64,000 bases of DNA from Sarcocystis neurona (GCA_000727475.1 KL647293.1:2058588-2122587); one strand, 5' to 3'; shown: positions 46,117-59,428, counted from the first letter of the stretch. The notes: generated from the sequence alone by a model not told the origin. Numbers and translations are program-made.

Positions 46117-49100
46117 ATGAACCTAACTACAATCCCAACGAAAGCTCCAACAACTCGGGATCAGCTAAAACACTGCATCCCGCGCTGGCATGCAAGACTA
46201 GAGTCTTTGAGGTGTTCCCCCCTATGGGTGATCAAGTTGATGTCACGCAGAAGCGCCGGCCTCTCTGCACGAGAGCCGGTCTTCCGCTATCGCAGCGATG
46301 CTACAACTGATAGCACTACCCCTGTTATGTCGGTTGGGTCCACCCTGGAGACCAGTGCACGGATACCCCGGACAAAATCTTGTAAATTAACAACGAAAAG
46401 GCGCGGAAGAGCTTTCGACTTCTTCTTGTGTCTCCTTGTAATATGGTTGTTGCTCCCGGTGCTTCCTCTTTTCTGCCACTCCTTGTCCATAGCATGCGCC
46501 AAAGTTGCCAAACGGAAGCGAGACGAGAAAATTTTGTCTCCACACTCTGCTTTCGCCTTCTTCTTCTCAGTTCCCCTCGCAGACCAGACGGTAGACGGAG
46601 AGGAGCCCCGCCAGCGGACTAGCCACAACACGGCGAAAAAGTATCTTGAGCCTGAAGATGCTCAACCTTCAAAACGACCTGCCCGACACATCTGCAATCT
46701 GTCGACTGACGACACGTCGAGTCAGCCACTTATGCTCATTCCTTCGGAGCCGTATTCAGAAATACAAGGGAACACTTGGACACCTGGCGAAGTCTCTTCT
46801 CGTTTTTACAATCAAAAATTCAAGCTGCATTTAGATCAAGACACGCAGGATGGAATTGATCACACAGCCGTGCATTATTGGCCGTCTCGCTCCTTCCCGC
46901 CCCCTGCCCGGCCTGTCCCATCGCCCTTCTTCGTACAGAGACACGTGAATTATTTTCCACGGCAAACTCCAGCTCTCTCAGCTGCTCCCGTGTCCTTGAG
47001 GCAACCTGAGGGAAGCGACCACGCAGTCGGAGTTCAACAAGCAAGCTCACCGTGGCATGTATTCTTTCAGCTGCGAGGCTCACATACAGGACCATTTCAA
47101 CACGCTCAAGAATACAGTAGAGTGTGTTCGACAGCTGAAAAGTGTCAACTGTTACGCACAACCGGAAGAGGAGCACATACGCCTCACATAGGACAGACGG
47201 TGGTTTCTCCACACATAGAGGCCCCTTCGGGTCCCCCTAGTCCTTTAATTGCCCAAGATGGTCTAAAAGGGAAAAATGTACTCCCTCGTCACGCTCCTTA
47301 CGTTTCAACTGCATTTTTAGGAGTGGACGGCGATGAGGACGAAGAAGAAGATAGCGCGGCGGAAGCCAGAGAAGAGAGCAAAGAAGCCAGGAGAAAGCGC
47401 AGCGCGGTGGGCGGTCAGGGGACAAAGGCAGAAGATGAAGATCACCGGTCAGGACAAGAGGACGCGTCAGAGAAAGAAGAGGAAGTTGAGGCTGCAGAAG
47501 GGAAAGAAGAGGAAGTTGAGGCTGCAGAAGAGAAGGAAGAGAAAGAAGAGGAGGAGGCAGAGGAGGAGGTAGAAGGTAAGACCAAACACGAAGGTGCAAA
47601 AGAAGCAAAGGGGAAGGCAGCTGAAGAAGAGGAAGAAGTAGAAGAAGGAAGGGGCAAACACGAAGCTGCAAAAAAGGAAAAACACGAGGAAGGCAAAGAG
47701 GAGAAGAGTGCTGCAGCGACTGAGGAGAAAAAAGAGGGCGTCGGCAAAGCAGAAGCACAGCATCCCCCGACGGCGCACACGTTAATCAAGAAGAAGCCTC
47801 CCGACTACATGCCCGCTTGGGCCATCCGCAAAGGCGAGAAGACGTGAGTTTGGTAACTTTGTCCGCTGTTGATGGACAGACTTTCCTGCGTGAATCCTTG
47901 CTGATCGTCTCACGTTAGTGTAACACGCTGTGCTTGACGATATCATTCTCACGGAGCGCAGATGTAACATCTTTTGATTTCATCCTAGCTGCACCACAAT
48001 TCACATGTACAGGAGTAGCTCAAGTGGTGTTGTAGTGGGATATCAACCACCTTAGCTAACGACGCGGCAGAGTAGATCATAGCTCGACTTTTTCAGCGTA
48101 AATACGAATATGGCTCTACTTGCCAGAACACCCATGCGTTCCTGTGGTTTGCGAGTCATGCACTAGTAACAGTAGTGCATGTTGTGCACACTGGCTGAAA
48201 ATGGTCTCCACTTGCTGTGCAGTGTACCATCCGTTGCAACGCCAGGAGGCGCCCCCGGCTTGCTTACTGAAAAACCACTGGTTTTGCATTCTTCACTCAA
48301 GCCGAAAGCGAAGATCTATTTCCGCGAGCATCATAAAGAAGAAACATCCAAAGCAGACGGACACAAGGAAACACCCGTAAAGGGGAGCGCCCACAAAGCA
48401 GAAAAATCAGACAAAAAGGAAGAACCCTCTGAGAAGGCTCATAAAGAGGAGGCAAGCGAAAAGCGCAAGGGCACAGAAGAAACGCACAAGGAGGCAGAAG
48501 CAACACACAAAGAGGCAGAAGAGAAGCACGGGACGGCAGAGGAAACGCACAATGAGGCGAGAGAGAAACCCGGAGAAAAGAAGGGAGAGCATCCTGGTAA
48601 ACCCCCTCCGATAGTCCTTCAGGGCCAGCCCGTCCAAGCGGGTCTCGCGGCTCCTGGAGCCGTTGGTATACCAGTGCAAACACAGGAAATGGTACAGCAA
48701 GCACGAGCTTCTACGCCTGGCGCTGTACCAGCGGCTGGTCACGTTCCTCCAGTTTCACCTACTACTTTGCCTGGTGCTGCTAATCTACCGACCCCAGGTG
48801 CTGCAGCATCAGCCCCTCTCCAGTTGGCTACAATCCCAGCGACTGTTCCCCCGACAGCCCCAGTGACACCCGCAGGAAGCGACGTGGCAATTCCTGCTGG
48901 CACTCCCCCCACTGCAGCAGCTGCTCCTGCAGGAGCGACAACTCCTGGCCTGGCTGCTGAGGCTCAACCACCGACTCCTGCAACGTTCCCCGTAATCAAC
49001 CCTGCAGGAGGGGCAGTTTTACCACCGTCGGTCCCTGTGATCCCTGAACGAGGCACAGACGCCACCACGGCAGCTGCGATGCAGCAAGCTGCATTGAGTT

Positions 49101-49429
49101 CTGGTATTGCAGAGGCGGCACTGCGAGAGCAGATCGAAAAAGAAATCTTGGCAGCCGCAGCCGAGAAGCAGAAGGCAATAGAGGAGGCAAAAATGCAGGA
49201 GTGGTCCGCTGCAGGCATTGCGTTAACTGTTTTACTAAGCCTGCTGTTAGTTGGTGGCGTCGCAGGTCTTGTGTACTACTTTTACGACAAAATTACCAGG
49301 AGTGTTCAGCGAATGAGGAAGAAGTACGCCCAGGCTTTGGAGGAGAGGAGGCGCAAAAGAGAGCTGAGACGGCAGGAGGAAGCATCTAAAATTGAGGAAC
49401 CAGATATTGTCACTGAAGATCAAGAATGA
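46117..49429 (+). CDS. Lys/Glu-rich protein with two membrane segments, two exons
   Basis: Exon 1 (46117-47843) ends at GAC|GTGAGT; exon 2 (48223-49429) begins after CTTGCTGTGCAG. Phase 2 to 1 matches, giving about 977 residues with a 379-base intron. A hydrophobic stretch at residues 99-128 (FFLCLLVIWLLLPVLPLF) may be a signal anchor. The centre is rich in Glu/Lys repeats (EKEEEVEAAEGKE, THKEAEATHKEAEEKH) on both sides of the intron, then a Pro/Ala/Thr-rich spacer. A C-terminal membrane segment follows at about 905-930 (GIALTVLLSLLLVGGVAGLV), with a 45-residue charged cytosolic-type tail. This layout suits a surface or secretory-organelle membrane protein; that is inference. Acceptor-like sites at 46570/46582 and 47319 suggest that further introns may lie inside exon 1. 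No family recognised. Confidence 0.65.
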
Positions 49430-52400
49430 GCTGAACCGGCAGGAAAGGCACATCCAAGTCTCAGCGTCCGTGGGGTCCTGCCGAACGCGGCCAGGAACGG
49501 CGGCTCTGAAATGCGGCTGCATTGAACTGGCCCGTGTACAAAAGAGTTGTTTGTTGTATGACTTGAGCCGTGTAGCCGCGCTCGACCTTCTACTAAAGCA
49601 GGTACTTTCATTTGCTTGTCGTGAATCCAGGCGAGTGAAAAAGCAAAAGATTCTGTTTACACGAAGTATACCGAGAAGATACATGAACGAACGACGACAA
49701 GGCACAACGAATGCAGCAGTTTTTACAGTACCTCTAGGGTGGGGCAATGCCTTTGATCTGCGCGTCCACTCTACTTGCAGCTTCTCAGCGTAGCTTCACG
49801 AACGCGTAAGGTTAATCTGGAAAGGCGAGCCCGACGTATATGTTGCGCCGCTGGTGTCTAAAGAACCAACTACTGCAGCGAAGGCGGTGTAGGGAGAAGT
49901 AGGACAGACACTGGGATCCTGGTCTGTGATCGAATTCAAAACCACGATGAATAGTACTACAATCGTCGCGATGCGTGGGGTAGGACTTTACCCTGGAAAT
50001 GCAGTACGTATTACAATAGCCTCCGAGAGCTTTCATATGTACTCGTACAGGCATCACGTGTGCGAGTTCAGGCGCAGCAGTGGGCCTCGGGCCTCTCATA
50101 CAGCACAGCGGGTTTATTGGCAACGTCACCCTGTGAGGAGAGGAGCCGAGATAGTGAAGGTCAGTTTAATTTTTCCCTCCGTTCTGCCCGCACCATGTGA
50201 ATGTCGTGGTGATCAGTGCACTCTAGAAAGCAGGTGTATTTGATGCTTGAGAGCGTATTACGTGAAAAGGTTGGCGGCGAATTACAGTAGATACGTACGC
50301 TTCATTTCAAGTTTTGCCTACGTGCGCTGAGGACTACGCCGTAGCACTCAAGGTATGAAGTACAGAAAAACTTGCTTGCCAAATGGAAGGATGATTATCT
50401 ACAATGAGAAGCCCACTACCGAGGGGCTTGCTTACCGCAAACTCGAGGAATTCGAGGCGGCACCGGCAGGTGTCCGTCATCGACAAGAATGAGACGTATA
50501 CCTCGGGAACCAGCTCAGCGAGTGCGTATATAGAGTGCGCAGTAAGTGCGGTGAAAGTACCGTGAAAGCAGTCGGGAATACTCTATAAGATGCCGGATGA
50601 TAGATGATGCGCACCTACGATTTTGCTGTTGAACATATCTTTCCAGTATGGGCGAACACCCACTTCCACACGAAGATTGCATGCACACTCTAGATGTTAA
50701 CACAATAATTGTTGGTGAAGGAAGTGGATATGCGATGAACATGGTCAAAGCAAACTTTTCATACCAGCTAGCGTGTACTTCAACGAGCAGCGCCGCCATT
50801 CGTTGTGATCGAAGCGCGTAATCAGGCGCAGTTTACTCACACGAAGATCATCGTAGAGGTACACCAGAGATCACTCACTGTCGCACTTTTCAACTGGCGC
50901 CAGCCTTAGTATTGCCCACGGAGCGCCAAGCATATAATCAGATGCCAACTGTTTCCCTCCGTTGTTGGCCGGTGAAACGTCGCCTTCCAGAAACCACGCA
51001 GTCCTGTCATTTACGGTTGTGAGCAGGGTTGTCCTGCAGCAAGAATTCGAGTACGCATCTTGTAGTACGTAACCAGGTACGCGTCGCTGGATGACGCAGC
51101 TGCAAGACAGGGCACTGATTCGGGGCGTACGCCGTCGTGTGCACTACGTCGTCTCCTTAGAACATCTTGAGAGTGCTTTACAGAGGCGGCACTCTCCTGT
51201 ACTAATGTGACCGCTTCCAGCGCGCCCGGCGCGTGTGTGAAGTTATCTATGGGCGCCACCTGCCGTGCGATGTAATATTAGTAATGAGAGCACACACTAC
51301 GACTCCTGGTATCTGGCGAATAGCGGGCGACGAAAGGAATTCTGGAATAGTGCCGCTGCAGCGAATACCACCTGTTGAAGTCTTTTCAGGTGACGCCTAC
51401 AACTCACTTACCAGCAACAGCTCACGAAATACACGTAATACAATTGTTTTAATGAACCCCGCCGACGGTCTTCTCACGCGCTGACGGTTGCCTGCACAAG
51501 CACACCGCATGTGGTGGCTTTTTTGAGTGAAAAAGTCATTGTGCCGTCGCGAAACTTGTCGGCACCCTCACGACGCAAGTGCATTTGTACTGCTGATCGG
51601 AATCCTCAGAGGCTTCAGAGCATCTGACAGATTCGCTTGTGAGCTGGGAATGGTGCTGTTGGTGACAGGATTATAAGCGAACACGCGGAGAGAGCACACG
51701 TGCCACTGACAATACGCTGCAACACGCACGCACGCAGTCGTTACTGTGTACCTGCCTTGACATGTGGATATGCGTGAGTTCGTTCGGCACGGACAGAAGG
51801 CGTGAGCAAAAAAGATGTCACCCTGGGACAACGACAGTTTCTCCGGTACTGTAAGTCCAGCTGCCTTGCCGTTCTACCCTCAGGAACAAGCGCGGCCTGG
51901 ATCTCCATCCCAGACGTCTGTCGCAAGGTGCACACGGCCGTCGCAGGCTATGGAAGGAGAGCCTTGTAGTCTCGCTGCAGCTACCCTGCGTGGGTGTCTA
52001 CATTTGTTGGGCGTCAGCAGCTACTGAGCAACGAGATACATCATAGCTCGGGTCCGAGAGAAAAATCAGCTCGTAGAGCTTCAACCTTCTGCCGTAACCG
52101 TTTTGCTCTCAGAAGCCTGTGTCAATTTGAATCACACAAAACACAGCAGAAAGATTCCCGTACAACAATCAGCAAATTCGTTGAAGTCGCACTAAGGTGC
52201 TGGCGATAAGGTTTTGAGCCGGTCTCGTGTACTAGTGCGCAGACAGGCACAGTAGTGTCTGTCTGTGACATTAACAGCACATGTTCAAACACGACAGATA
52301 AGAAATCTGAATGGTGTTTTGACTCTTGGGGCTTCTTTCATGAGTGCGCACGTGGAACGTACATGCGAAAGAATATTACATATATTACAAGATATATATT

Positions 52401-52730
52401 ATATATACAATGTATATACTGTATCATGGGCTGCAGCACATGTATGCTGCAGGTGTATACGTGGAAACTTGTGGACTCTCGCGGGAAGTTTAACACGGCC
52501 GGCGACGCCGCGGGGTAGCAAAAGCCCTCAGATAAACCGGTGCAAATATCTTTCTCGAGTCAAACGTACACAGCGGCGTGCTGAAGCCACCCGGCCCCCC
52601 TTGTTTCGGTCACCACTGATATGTATTGTTGCTTGCAGGCAGAACCACCTTCGTGCACTTTTCCCACGCCGCCTCGAGATACGTGCAAGATTTTGCGTTT
52701 TACTGTGTCGATGTCAGAATCCTCATAGGC
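49430..52730. other. Repeat-poor DNA, no gene identified
   Basis: Only short frames. A small ATG frame at 51815-52027 (70 residues) has a GTAAGT inside it and no recognisable features. It will include 3-prime untranslated regions of the flanking convergent genes. Confidence 0.4.
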
Positions 52731-52733
52731 TTC

Positions 52734-53831
52734 TTACCGAGCGATTTCTTGCTTGCTGACAAGCAATACGGTAAATTCTCGTTTAACAACTGCGCCGTGT
52801 CTGAGCGGTAGGGAGACACGGGCTTCGTATAAACCGCATTTCCTGAGCACTTGTCCTGGTACCATCTCCTCGCCCTCGTCTTCCAGAGTGAACTCTCTCT
52901 TGCTGTCAAAGTTATTCCGAAAGAGGTTTGCCACATCGGCGGCCCCGCTGAGAATCTCCTTTTGTGGTTTCGAGGGCACTCCTTCCTGTGAGTATTTCGA
53001 GGTGCCATCCTCCCTAGCTCGCGTCACAGTGAGCTTTGCCTGCTGCGGCACCAAATCTAACTGAACATCTTCACTAAGTTTGGTAAGAATATCGTACACA
53101 CTTACGCCCTTTCCTCTAACCATGGCTGGATTTGAACGATCCGTATCGACTACGAAACGAGCGCAGTAGCCTTTCAAGAAGCCAAAAAGGCCTTTTGAGC
53201 CTTCATTTCTGACAGATGTCTGATTCTCCGTTTTTTCTCCCTCTAGCGGTGCGCCTCCCTGTTTCTGCAGGCCGTGGGCCGCTTCTACCGTATGTGGTCC
53301 CGTGTGTGAAGCGTCCTCGCTGTTGACACCAGGGAGTCTTACACCCCTGTGCTTCATATATGTTAAGTGTGTCTCTCTTTTCCTCTCCACTAAGGAACTA
53401 GCAGGCACACTCGTCGCAGCGGAGCTGACGCACTCGAAAATCCCAGCGGGGAAGGAAAGTACAGAAGTTTCTGCGGAGTCACCTGATTTCTCAGCCGGCT
53501 TCTGGGATCCTAGTTTGGTTGCTTCTTGTGCAAGAAGGTGATGTTTATCGATGTTTTGCCAACTCGCAACAACTGCTAACTTCTGTGGCAGCAAGAAGTT
53601 GCGCAGCGTCCCGCGGCGGGTCTGAATCAGCTGCCCGCGTACGCCCAGGCCTCGCACAGAGCGCAAAAGGATAACTGGTATATAGGGATTAGGGACGCGG
53701 TAGTACACGGTGCCTTTGTGGAGAGAGGGACGAAGTGGACAGATCGCAAACAAGCGTTTCTGCCCCGAAAGGCACACGGGGTTAGTAGTCCCCCGCAGGG
53801 CATCTGCTGTCGCACACCACGAAGTGGCCAT
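52734..53831 (-). CDS. Ribosomal protein bL9, organellar (mitochondrial or apicoplast)
   Basis: The N-terminal L9 domain is clear at residues about 52-98: VILLRSVRGLGVRGQLIQTR, then GTLRNFLLPQKLAVVASWQNI. This matches the bacterial pattern of VILL, LG..G, a conserved G, and RNFL-P. The C-terminal L9 domain is recognisable in SVYDILTKL and in the last strand (GLYEARVSLPLRHGAVVKRE then FTVLLV). bL9 binds 23S-type rRNA at the base of the L1 stalk, so this nuclear gene must serve an organelle ribosome. About 40 residues before the domain are basic and hydroxylated, as in a transit peptide. Between the domains lies a long hydrophilic insert not found in bacteria. ATG 53831 is chosen; a GTG lies nine codons upstream. 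Single exon, 365 residues against about 150 in bacteria. Which organelle is not decided. Confidence 0.85.
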   Translation of the reverse strand: MATSWCATADALRGTTNPVCLSGQKRLFAICPLRPSLHKGTVYYRVPNPYIPVILLRSVRGLGVRGQLIQTRRGTLRNFLLPQKLAVVASWQNIDKHHLLAQEATKLGSQKPAEKSGDSAETSVLSFPAGIFECVSSAATSVPASSLVERKRETHLTYMKHRGVRLPGVNSEDASHTGPHTVEAAHGLQKQGGAPLEGEKTENQTSVRNEGSKGLFGFLKGYCARFVVDTDRSNPAMVRGKGVSVYDILTKLSEDVQLDLVPQQAKLTVTRAREDGTSKYSQEGVPSKPQKEILSGAADVANLFRNNFDSKREFTLEDEGEEMVPGQVLRKCGLYEARVSLPLRHGAVVKREFTVLLVSKQEIAR

Positions 53832-53849
53832 GGCAGGTGAGAAGTTGAA

Positions 53850-56800
53850 AAAGGGCACCTACGTAAACGCCACTTTGAGACCGGTACTGCCGCAGGTTTC
53901 GCATTTGGGGTTAGAGGAATGAAAGGGGACAGGCTACTGCTAAATCACAAAAGACATTCGACTCGACGACAAAGAAAACGTAGGCCTTTTGCAGGCTCAC
54001 TCGCTAGTCTGTCGCACAGCGGTTACCACCTTCCTCCTGCACACAGAAAGGCAGACGCGCTGCATGAGAGTCTCGCGTCACAAGCGGGAACGGCCCACAG
54101 GACAGCAAGACGGCACACCATTTTGCATCTTACTCGACACGCTCGTGCTGCACACTCCAGGCCTGAAGAACTTGCCGGTTGCCTGCTGCAGAAAGACTTT
54201 ACGGAAAAGAGCGTGTCACCCCCATTCAACAGCGATTAAACCTACTGAGATCATCGTGCGTGCACAGTACGATGGCAGACATGTACGTGACCCCCAGAGA
54301 AAGGAACTTACAGCTTGAGCTTCATCGAGTTGGTAGACTATACGTGCACGTATCTACCTCACGAAGACCCGTAGCTAACATCAACTGTCTCACTTTTGTC
54401 TGCCAGTATACTGAAATCGGTGAAATTCAAAGGAAACGGCATTTTAACATCCGTTTTTGAGAAGCAATAATTGCGCATTACTCTTCCTTTTCACACGGCA
54501 TGTAGCCTCACGGCTGAGCCACCCTACCTGACAGACGCGCAGGAGACTGTGTGGTTGTCGCAGTATGACTTTATGGTGTCACACGTAGCCGTGGTAGTGC
54601 TAGCTTAGAACTTTAGAAGGGACTTTACACATTAATATCAGCGTAAAAACGCATGGTGGTCTGACGTCTTTATATTCAGTATAGTCATCGCCGATTAAAT
54701 AGAAGAAGTGAACTTTCGTCTTCGCCGTTTCAGCTGCCGGTTCTAATGCTTGAAGAACAACGACAGTCAATGAGAGAAAGCCGTCATGGGGTGAGCTTAT
54801 GGGAAACGCCTTTCAGCTTTCTTAATCGCTGCTTTGCCGGTGGCCATTCACACATGAAGCGTTGAAAATTCCAGCACGTTCCTCCCACCGCCATTCCAGC
54901 CACCGAAGACTGTACAACCAGACTGTGTGCCTTACACACATCCACTCGAAAGATAAAGATGAGAGGGCGCAGGACTGTCAAGACAGTTCAAGGCCCTGTA
55001 ATACGCTCTATAACCCGCAACTGGGTTTCAGGAATTGAGCTTTTCCTTCGTCATAGAAGACAGAAAGCAGCAAAGTCCTTGCTCTTAACTAGCAATATGA
55101 GGATAACCTCTCTCCTCACGGCGACAAGTCGGCATGTGGGTAGTGTGTGGGATACAGAGGGCTGGGAGTTACGATCAGTCGCTTCCGCGAGCCCGGTGAG
55201 AGAGACATCGTAGCTGGAGTGTCTCCGGGACGCCAACGCCAAGAGCGGGTGTTGCCCGCTTCGTCCCGTCTGGCCACACGCCGGAAAAGACCCAGCGGGG
55301 GCCGTTGGAAGAGAGCAGTGGGAATGAAAAAGGACAGGTGTAGAGAAAGAATGTATACCTCATGCACACAGTAATAGTCTTCCAGGACACTTCGCATGCG
55401 CAGCTGTAGTGTCGCCCGCATGTTACGCGGCTAGTCCGGGAACTCGAAAGCTGCACGTCAAAACGAATCTAAGCATTAGTGTTGCAGCGGTAGTTACTGT
55501 AAGCATGCGACTGCAGAATTACTTGCTGTAACGGCAGTCACTGTAAGCATACGTCTGCAGAGTTCCATATTCCACTGCATTCGTTGAATCGATTCTTGAG
55601 CAGACAAGCACAGCTGGGTCATTGTCAAGATGTGCAGTTTGTGTCTCACTAAACGGAACGGTCCTCAACTAGTGTGGAGCTGGGGATGAAGACACTTAAT
55701 AAGGGGAAATAGTGTGCGCGGTTTGGTCTGGAGAAAAAAGTTACGGAGCGAATGTTGACTATCTTCCAGATATCCTCGGGGCGGCACGAGGGGGCTGCTA
55801 CCGACATCACTCCGTCTGAATGGCGGAGTCGTGAGGCAGCGTGATGCCACTGTTGAGTACAACACCTGGTGGGGCGTTTAACGCTTCCGGAATGTGTTCC
55901 ACGAAATGGAGGCAGAATAGGTCTATGGGTGTAGCAGCCATCAGAAGGCAGGAGATCTGCATAAACACAACCGTTTCTGTCTCTTACACTGATCGAGTTT
56001 ATTACCGTGATGCCTGTATACTGCTTGAGTCTCCCACAATTAGTACTAAAAAAAACATAACGTTTGTTACAAACCTCATAGCCAGCAACAATAGGAGACG
56101 ACTGTTGCCCACATTTGTCTAATTCACCCCTGAAAGGAGAACCGACTAGGATAGAAGAGATGTTTGCTTAGCAGCACCTTTGCTGAATGGTACGGTGCGG
56201 CAGGCATAACTTTCTTCTTCGCATCCGGCAAGCGTTTGACTTCACGCCAGGATAAGCACGCTTTCTAAAGAGGGAGCACTGTTGAGGCACACCTCCAGAC
56301 CAGGGCCAAATTTTCTTGGTGAAAAAGCCGAGTACGTGCAATTCAGAGCTGCAATTGCAGCGGAGCATAGCAGAGAGAGACCCATGTTTGTGAACTAAGC
56401 GGGCGCGCTCGCTACCTACGAGCAAAATCTGTCAGCGTGCACTTTTGTCTCCTTATACCTCTGCTACGGACTGGACGGCAACGGAAGTTTGCTCGTGCCA
56501 AGTTGCTGGATGCCACAAGTGACTCCCTCTTGCGGCCGGCAGCGCAAGCATGTTGCTGAATTTTCTAGAGCTTAGCGTGGGACTGACGAACCCTTCACTT
56601 TTCTTCCGAATAATCTCCTCTGAGTCCCCACAAGATTTGAAGAAAAGCCTGGCGTGGTTCAGCTTTAGCAGTTGCGTGGAACCAGCCGAACATGCCGGCG
56701 AGGACGGGGGCTTCTAAACAAACCCGTCAACTCCGGTTTTTCTAAGACTCACCACACGATGGATGCTGCGTTTTGTCGTCAGGTTGTGCTTCTCACGAAA

Positions 56801-58150
56801 GGATTCCGCTTTCCTTGTACACACAACGGGTTAGGTTGTGTAGCGTGAAGGTGTTTCACACATGTATTTTTCAGCTGCTGCTTTCCGTAGAGCTGAGCTA
56901 CGTTGTGATAAGTACTATATTAAGGCCCTTCTGTACTGCAAGGTGGCGCGTGCCCCTTGTTTCGCTGGATAGTGGCTTTCTAGGAAACCATGTGATGTGA
57001 GCAAAGATCCATTTATCTAGGTCTCAAGCTATCTCATGATTCGTTGTCAGTGGCCGGTGCGTTCCACTGTGATAACTTGCAGGTGACGTCACCCGGCCTC
57101 ACATGCGGAGGTATTCCCCATTGCTTCTTTCATATCAAGTGAACACTTGCTGGGGTGGGTGGCAGACTACTGAGCTTCACAAATTATGGAGCCAGCAAGC
57201 GAATTCTATTTTAGGATTGTCAGGGAACACGACACATGTGGGGAGTTGTGCAACTTTGACCATGTTCCGCATTAGCTGACCCGGAAAGGCGACCTGACTT
57301 CTCAAGGTAAAGCAGAACGAGCTGAGGCACAGTGCCGAGCGTAGCGCACAATTGCTTCCATACCCGTCGTAGGTGGATCAGATGCGCCAATTGTTGGGGT
57401 TTTTTAACGTAGAGGACATTGAACGATAAGAGTGTAGCGTGAGGAACGCATCTTGAAGCTGAATGCCGAAAAAAAATTAGCCTTCTCATGCTCCGCAAGA
57501 AACTGATGAGCAGGCAGTGGAAAAACTACCCTGCACAGAAGCATGACTTGCGAAGACAACGTGGAATGTTTGCTTTGTATATCCGTCAACAACAGTGCTG
57601 TACGGATGCATACAGATACGTTCTGTCTAGTATGAATGCGTGTAGATCAACCGGTCTTCTAGCCGAAGTCAGCGACGTTCTGGTCCTTCACTAGAGTTAT
57701 TAAGTGTTCACGCTGGCTGATAGAGCCGCCACCTCTTCTGGATTAGCGTGGCGCCGGGACTTTTTGTTTGCGCTGCATCGAGCTTATTACTCTATCACTG
57801 TGCCAGTGCGTGTCAATACGCAGGTTGACGTCTAGCTGCAATTGTTTGTAATGTATCCGCGTCTTCCGAAAGACCCTGGTATAATTATAGGCGGCAAGGT
57901 TGGGATGAACAATGCTTCTTTACGGGATATTTGCCGTGACGAGGGCTTTAGCCACTGTATGTCGCTGTGAAGCACCTAATCACGCGTATGCCCCGCCTTG
58001 TCAACTTTATGCCTAGGTGGGCGTCACTCACTGTATACATAACTCCGTCGATACTATAGCGCCTTCCTTGTCTTTTCGACATCCTGATTCCACTTGTTGA
58101 CGTGAACGTCACTAAGAAATATTGAAAGGTATATAGAGGTAGAAAGAGAT
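53850..58150. other. Repeat-poor DNA, no gene identified
   Basis: Long stretch of mixed-composition DNA with only short frames and no CAG runs. A plus-strand patch at 55147-55374 is basic and GC-richer but has no ATG start or clear splice sites. Near 55490-55570 two imperfect copies of a roughly 45-base unit (TTACTGTAAGCAT, CTGCAGA) occur. Nothing is assigned. Confidence 0.4.
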
Positions 58151-58159
58151 CGACGCTTC

Positions 58160-58435
58160 CTACGACAACCCCTCAGTTCCAGTGCTACTAGTAGAACTGG
58201 AGTCTGTAAAACTTTTATTGGTAGCACGAATGTGGGAGTCAGTTTTTTTCTTCAACGCTGCGTGGCTTATATTCAAGAAAGATGGCCACAAAATATGAAA
58301 CCACACTGCGTACGAACAACGCGGGTGAATGAATTTGCGCGATGCCTTTCGTAGCGTAGCGCATTGTTCAAGCATCACTTTCCTCACGAGTTTCCCTCGC
58401 CGTGCAGACACGTCTGCTGAAACGCGTGACTTCCG
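58160..58435 (-). CDS. Terminal exon of an uncharacterised gene
   Basis: After acceptor ATGAGCTTTGTCAG a phase-0 frame of 91 residues begins RKSRVSADVSARRGKLVRKV, continues with a basic region and a Trp/Phe-rich patch, and ends in a Ser/Thr-rich tail (TDSSSTSSTGTEGLS) at a stop. Residue choice is unlike a repeat shadow. Upstream exons should lie between 58.5 and 59.4 kb but were not fixed. Family not recognised. Confidence 0.4.
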   Translation of the reverse strand, partial: RKSRVSADVSARRGKLVRKVMLEQCATLRKASRKFIHPRCSYAVWFHILWPSFLNISHAALKKKTDSHIRATNKSFTDSSSTSSTGTEGLS

Positions 58436-59428
58436 CTGACAAAGCTCATGCTGACATAACAGAAACACCGCCTGATAAAGCATGTAGTACGTGTCGGTTA
58501 TAGATGTACCAGTGTACGTTGTTACGTGTGTGTACGTACGAAAGTATCATATATTTTGCATTTTTGCACGGCATATTGAGGACGCATATATAGGTATATA
58601 TTAACGTTGTCACGTGTACAAACAACCATATACAAAGGCGACATATACTTGCTAGTTGCATCAGAGGTAAAGGCGTAACTATGCATAGGAGAATATCGAA
58701 TACGCAGAGCACCTCGGCACATACGCCCAAACCACATGTGCTTCTTCCGCAGACGTGCCCTCCCGGTATTCATGTGTATATTTAGCGTCTCACGCGGACC
58801 TGACGCGTGAACAAGCGAACGCCCACACGTGCATACGTATCGAAACCTGTAGATGTGCGCACACCTGTACTTCAATGTACTATATGCATACGTACATATA
58901 TAGAGAATGAGACACCTACTCATATAATTCAGGTGTAGGCTCCAGTACATTCAACACAGATGGCTTTGTTTGTGTCTGAGCCCAGGAACGCAGAACCAAC
59001 CTTGCGCCGAATTCTTCGGTTTGTTGGTGCTCTTGCAGCTGCTAGGAGTGATGCTGCTGGTTTGTGTGTGCGTGCAGACAGCACAACTGGTGCATTGGGC
59101 TCTGCTGCGTATGCGCGCGCTCCGGCTGCTCATTCTCTGAATTCAGTTAACGTGTTGCCACTGCACTGGATCCGGCTGGTATACTGGAGAAATGCGCTTC
59201 AGCCTGCTGGGTCGAACACGGTTGCTGCGCGCGCTATTGCTGCTGCGGGTTCCTCTGTATTCTGCGGCGTTCTGGATTCTGCGTGGGTGGCTGTTCGCTT
59301 CGCGTGCTGTTGCTGATACTAGTGCTGCTACTGCTGCTGCTGCTATTCTCGTGCTCTGCCACTGGAACCGATGATGTTCCGGTGCCTTTCGTAGGCGGGC
59401 CCGCAACCGTTGCCAGACACATGCGTCG

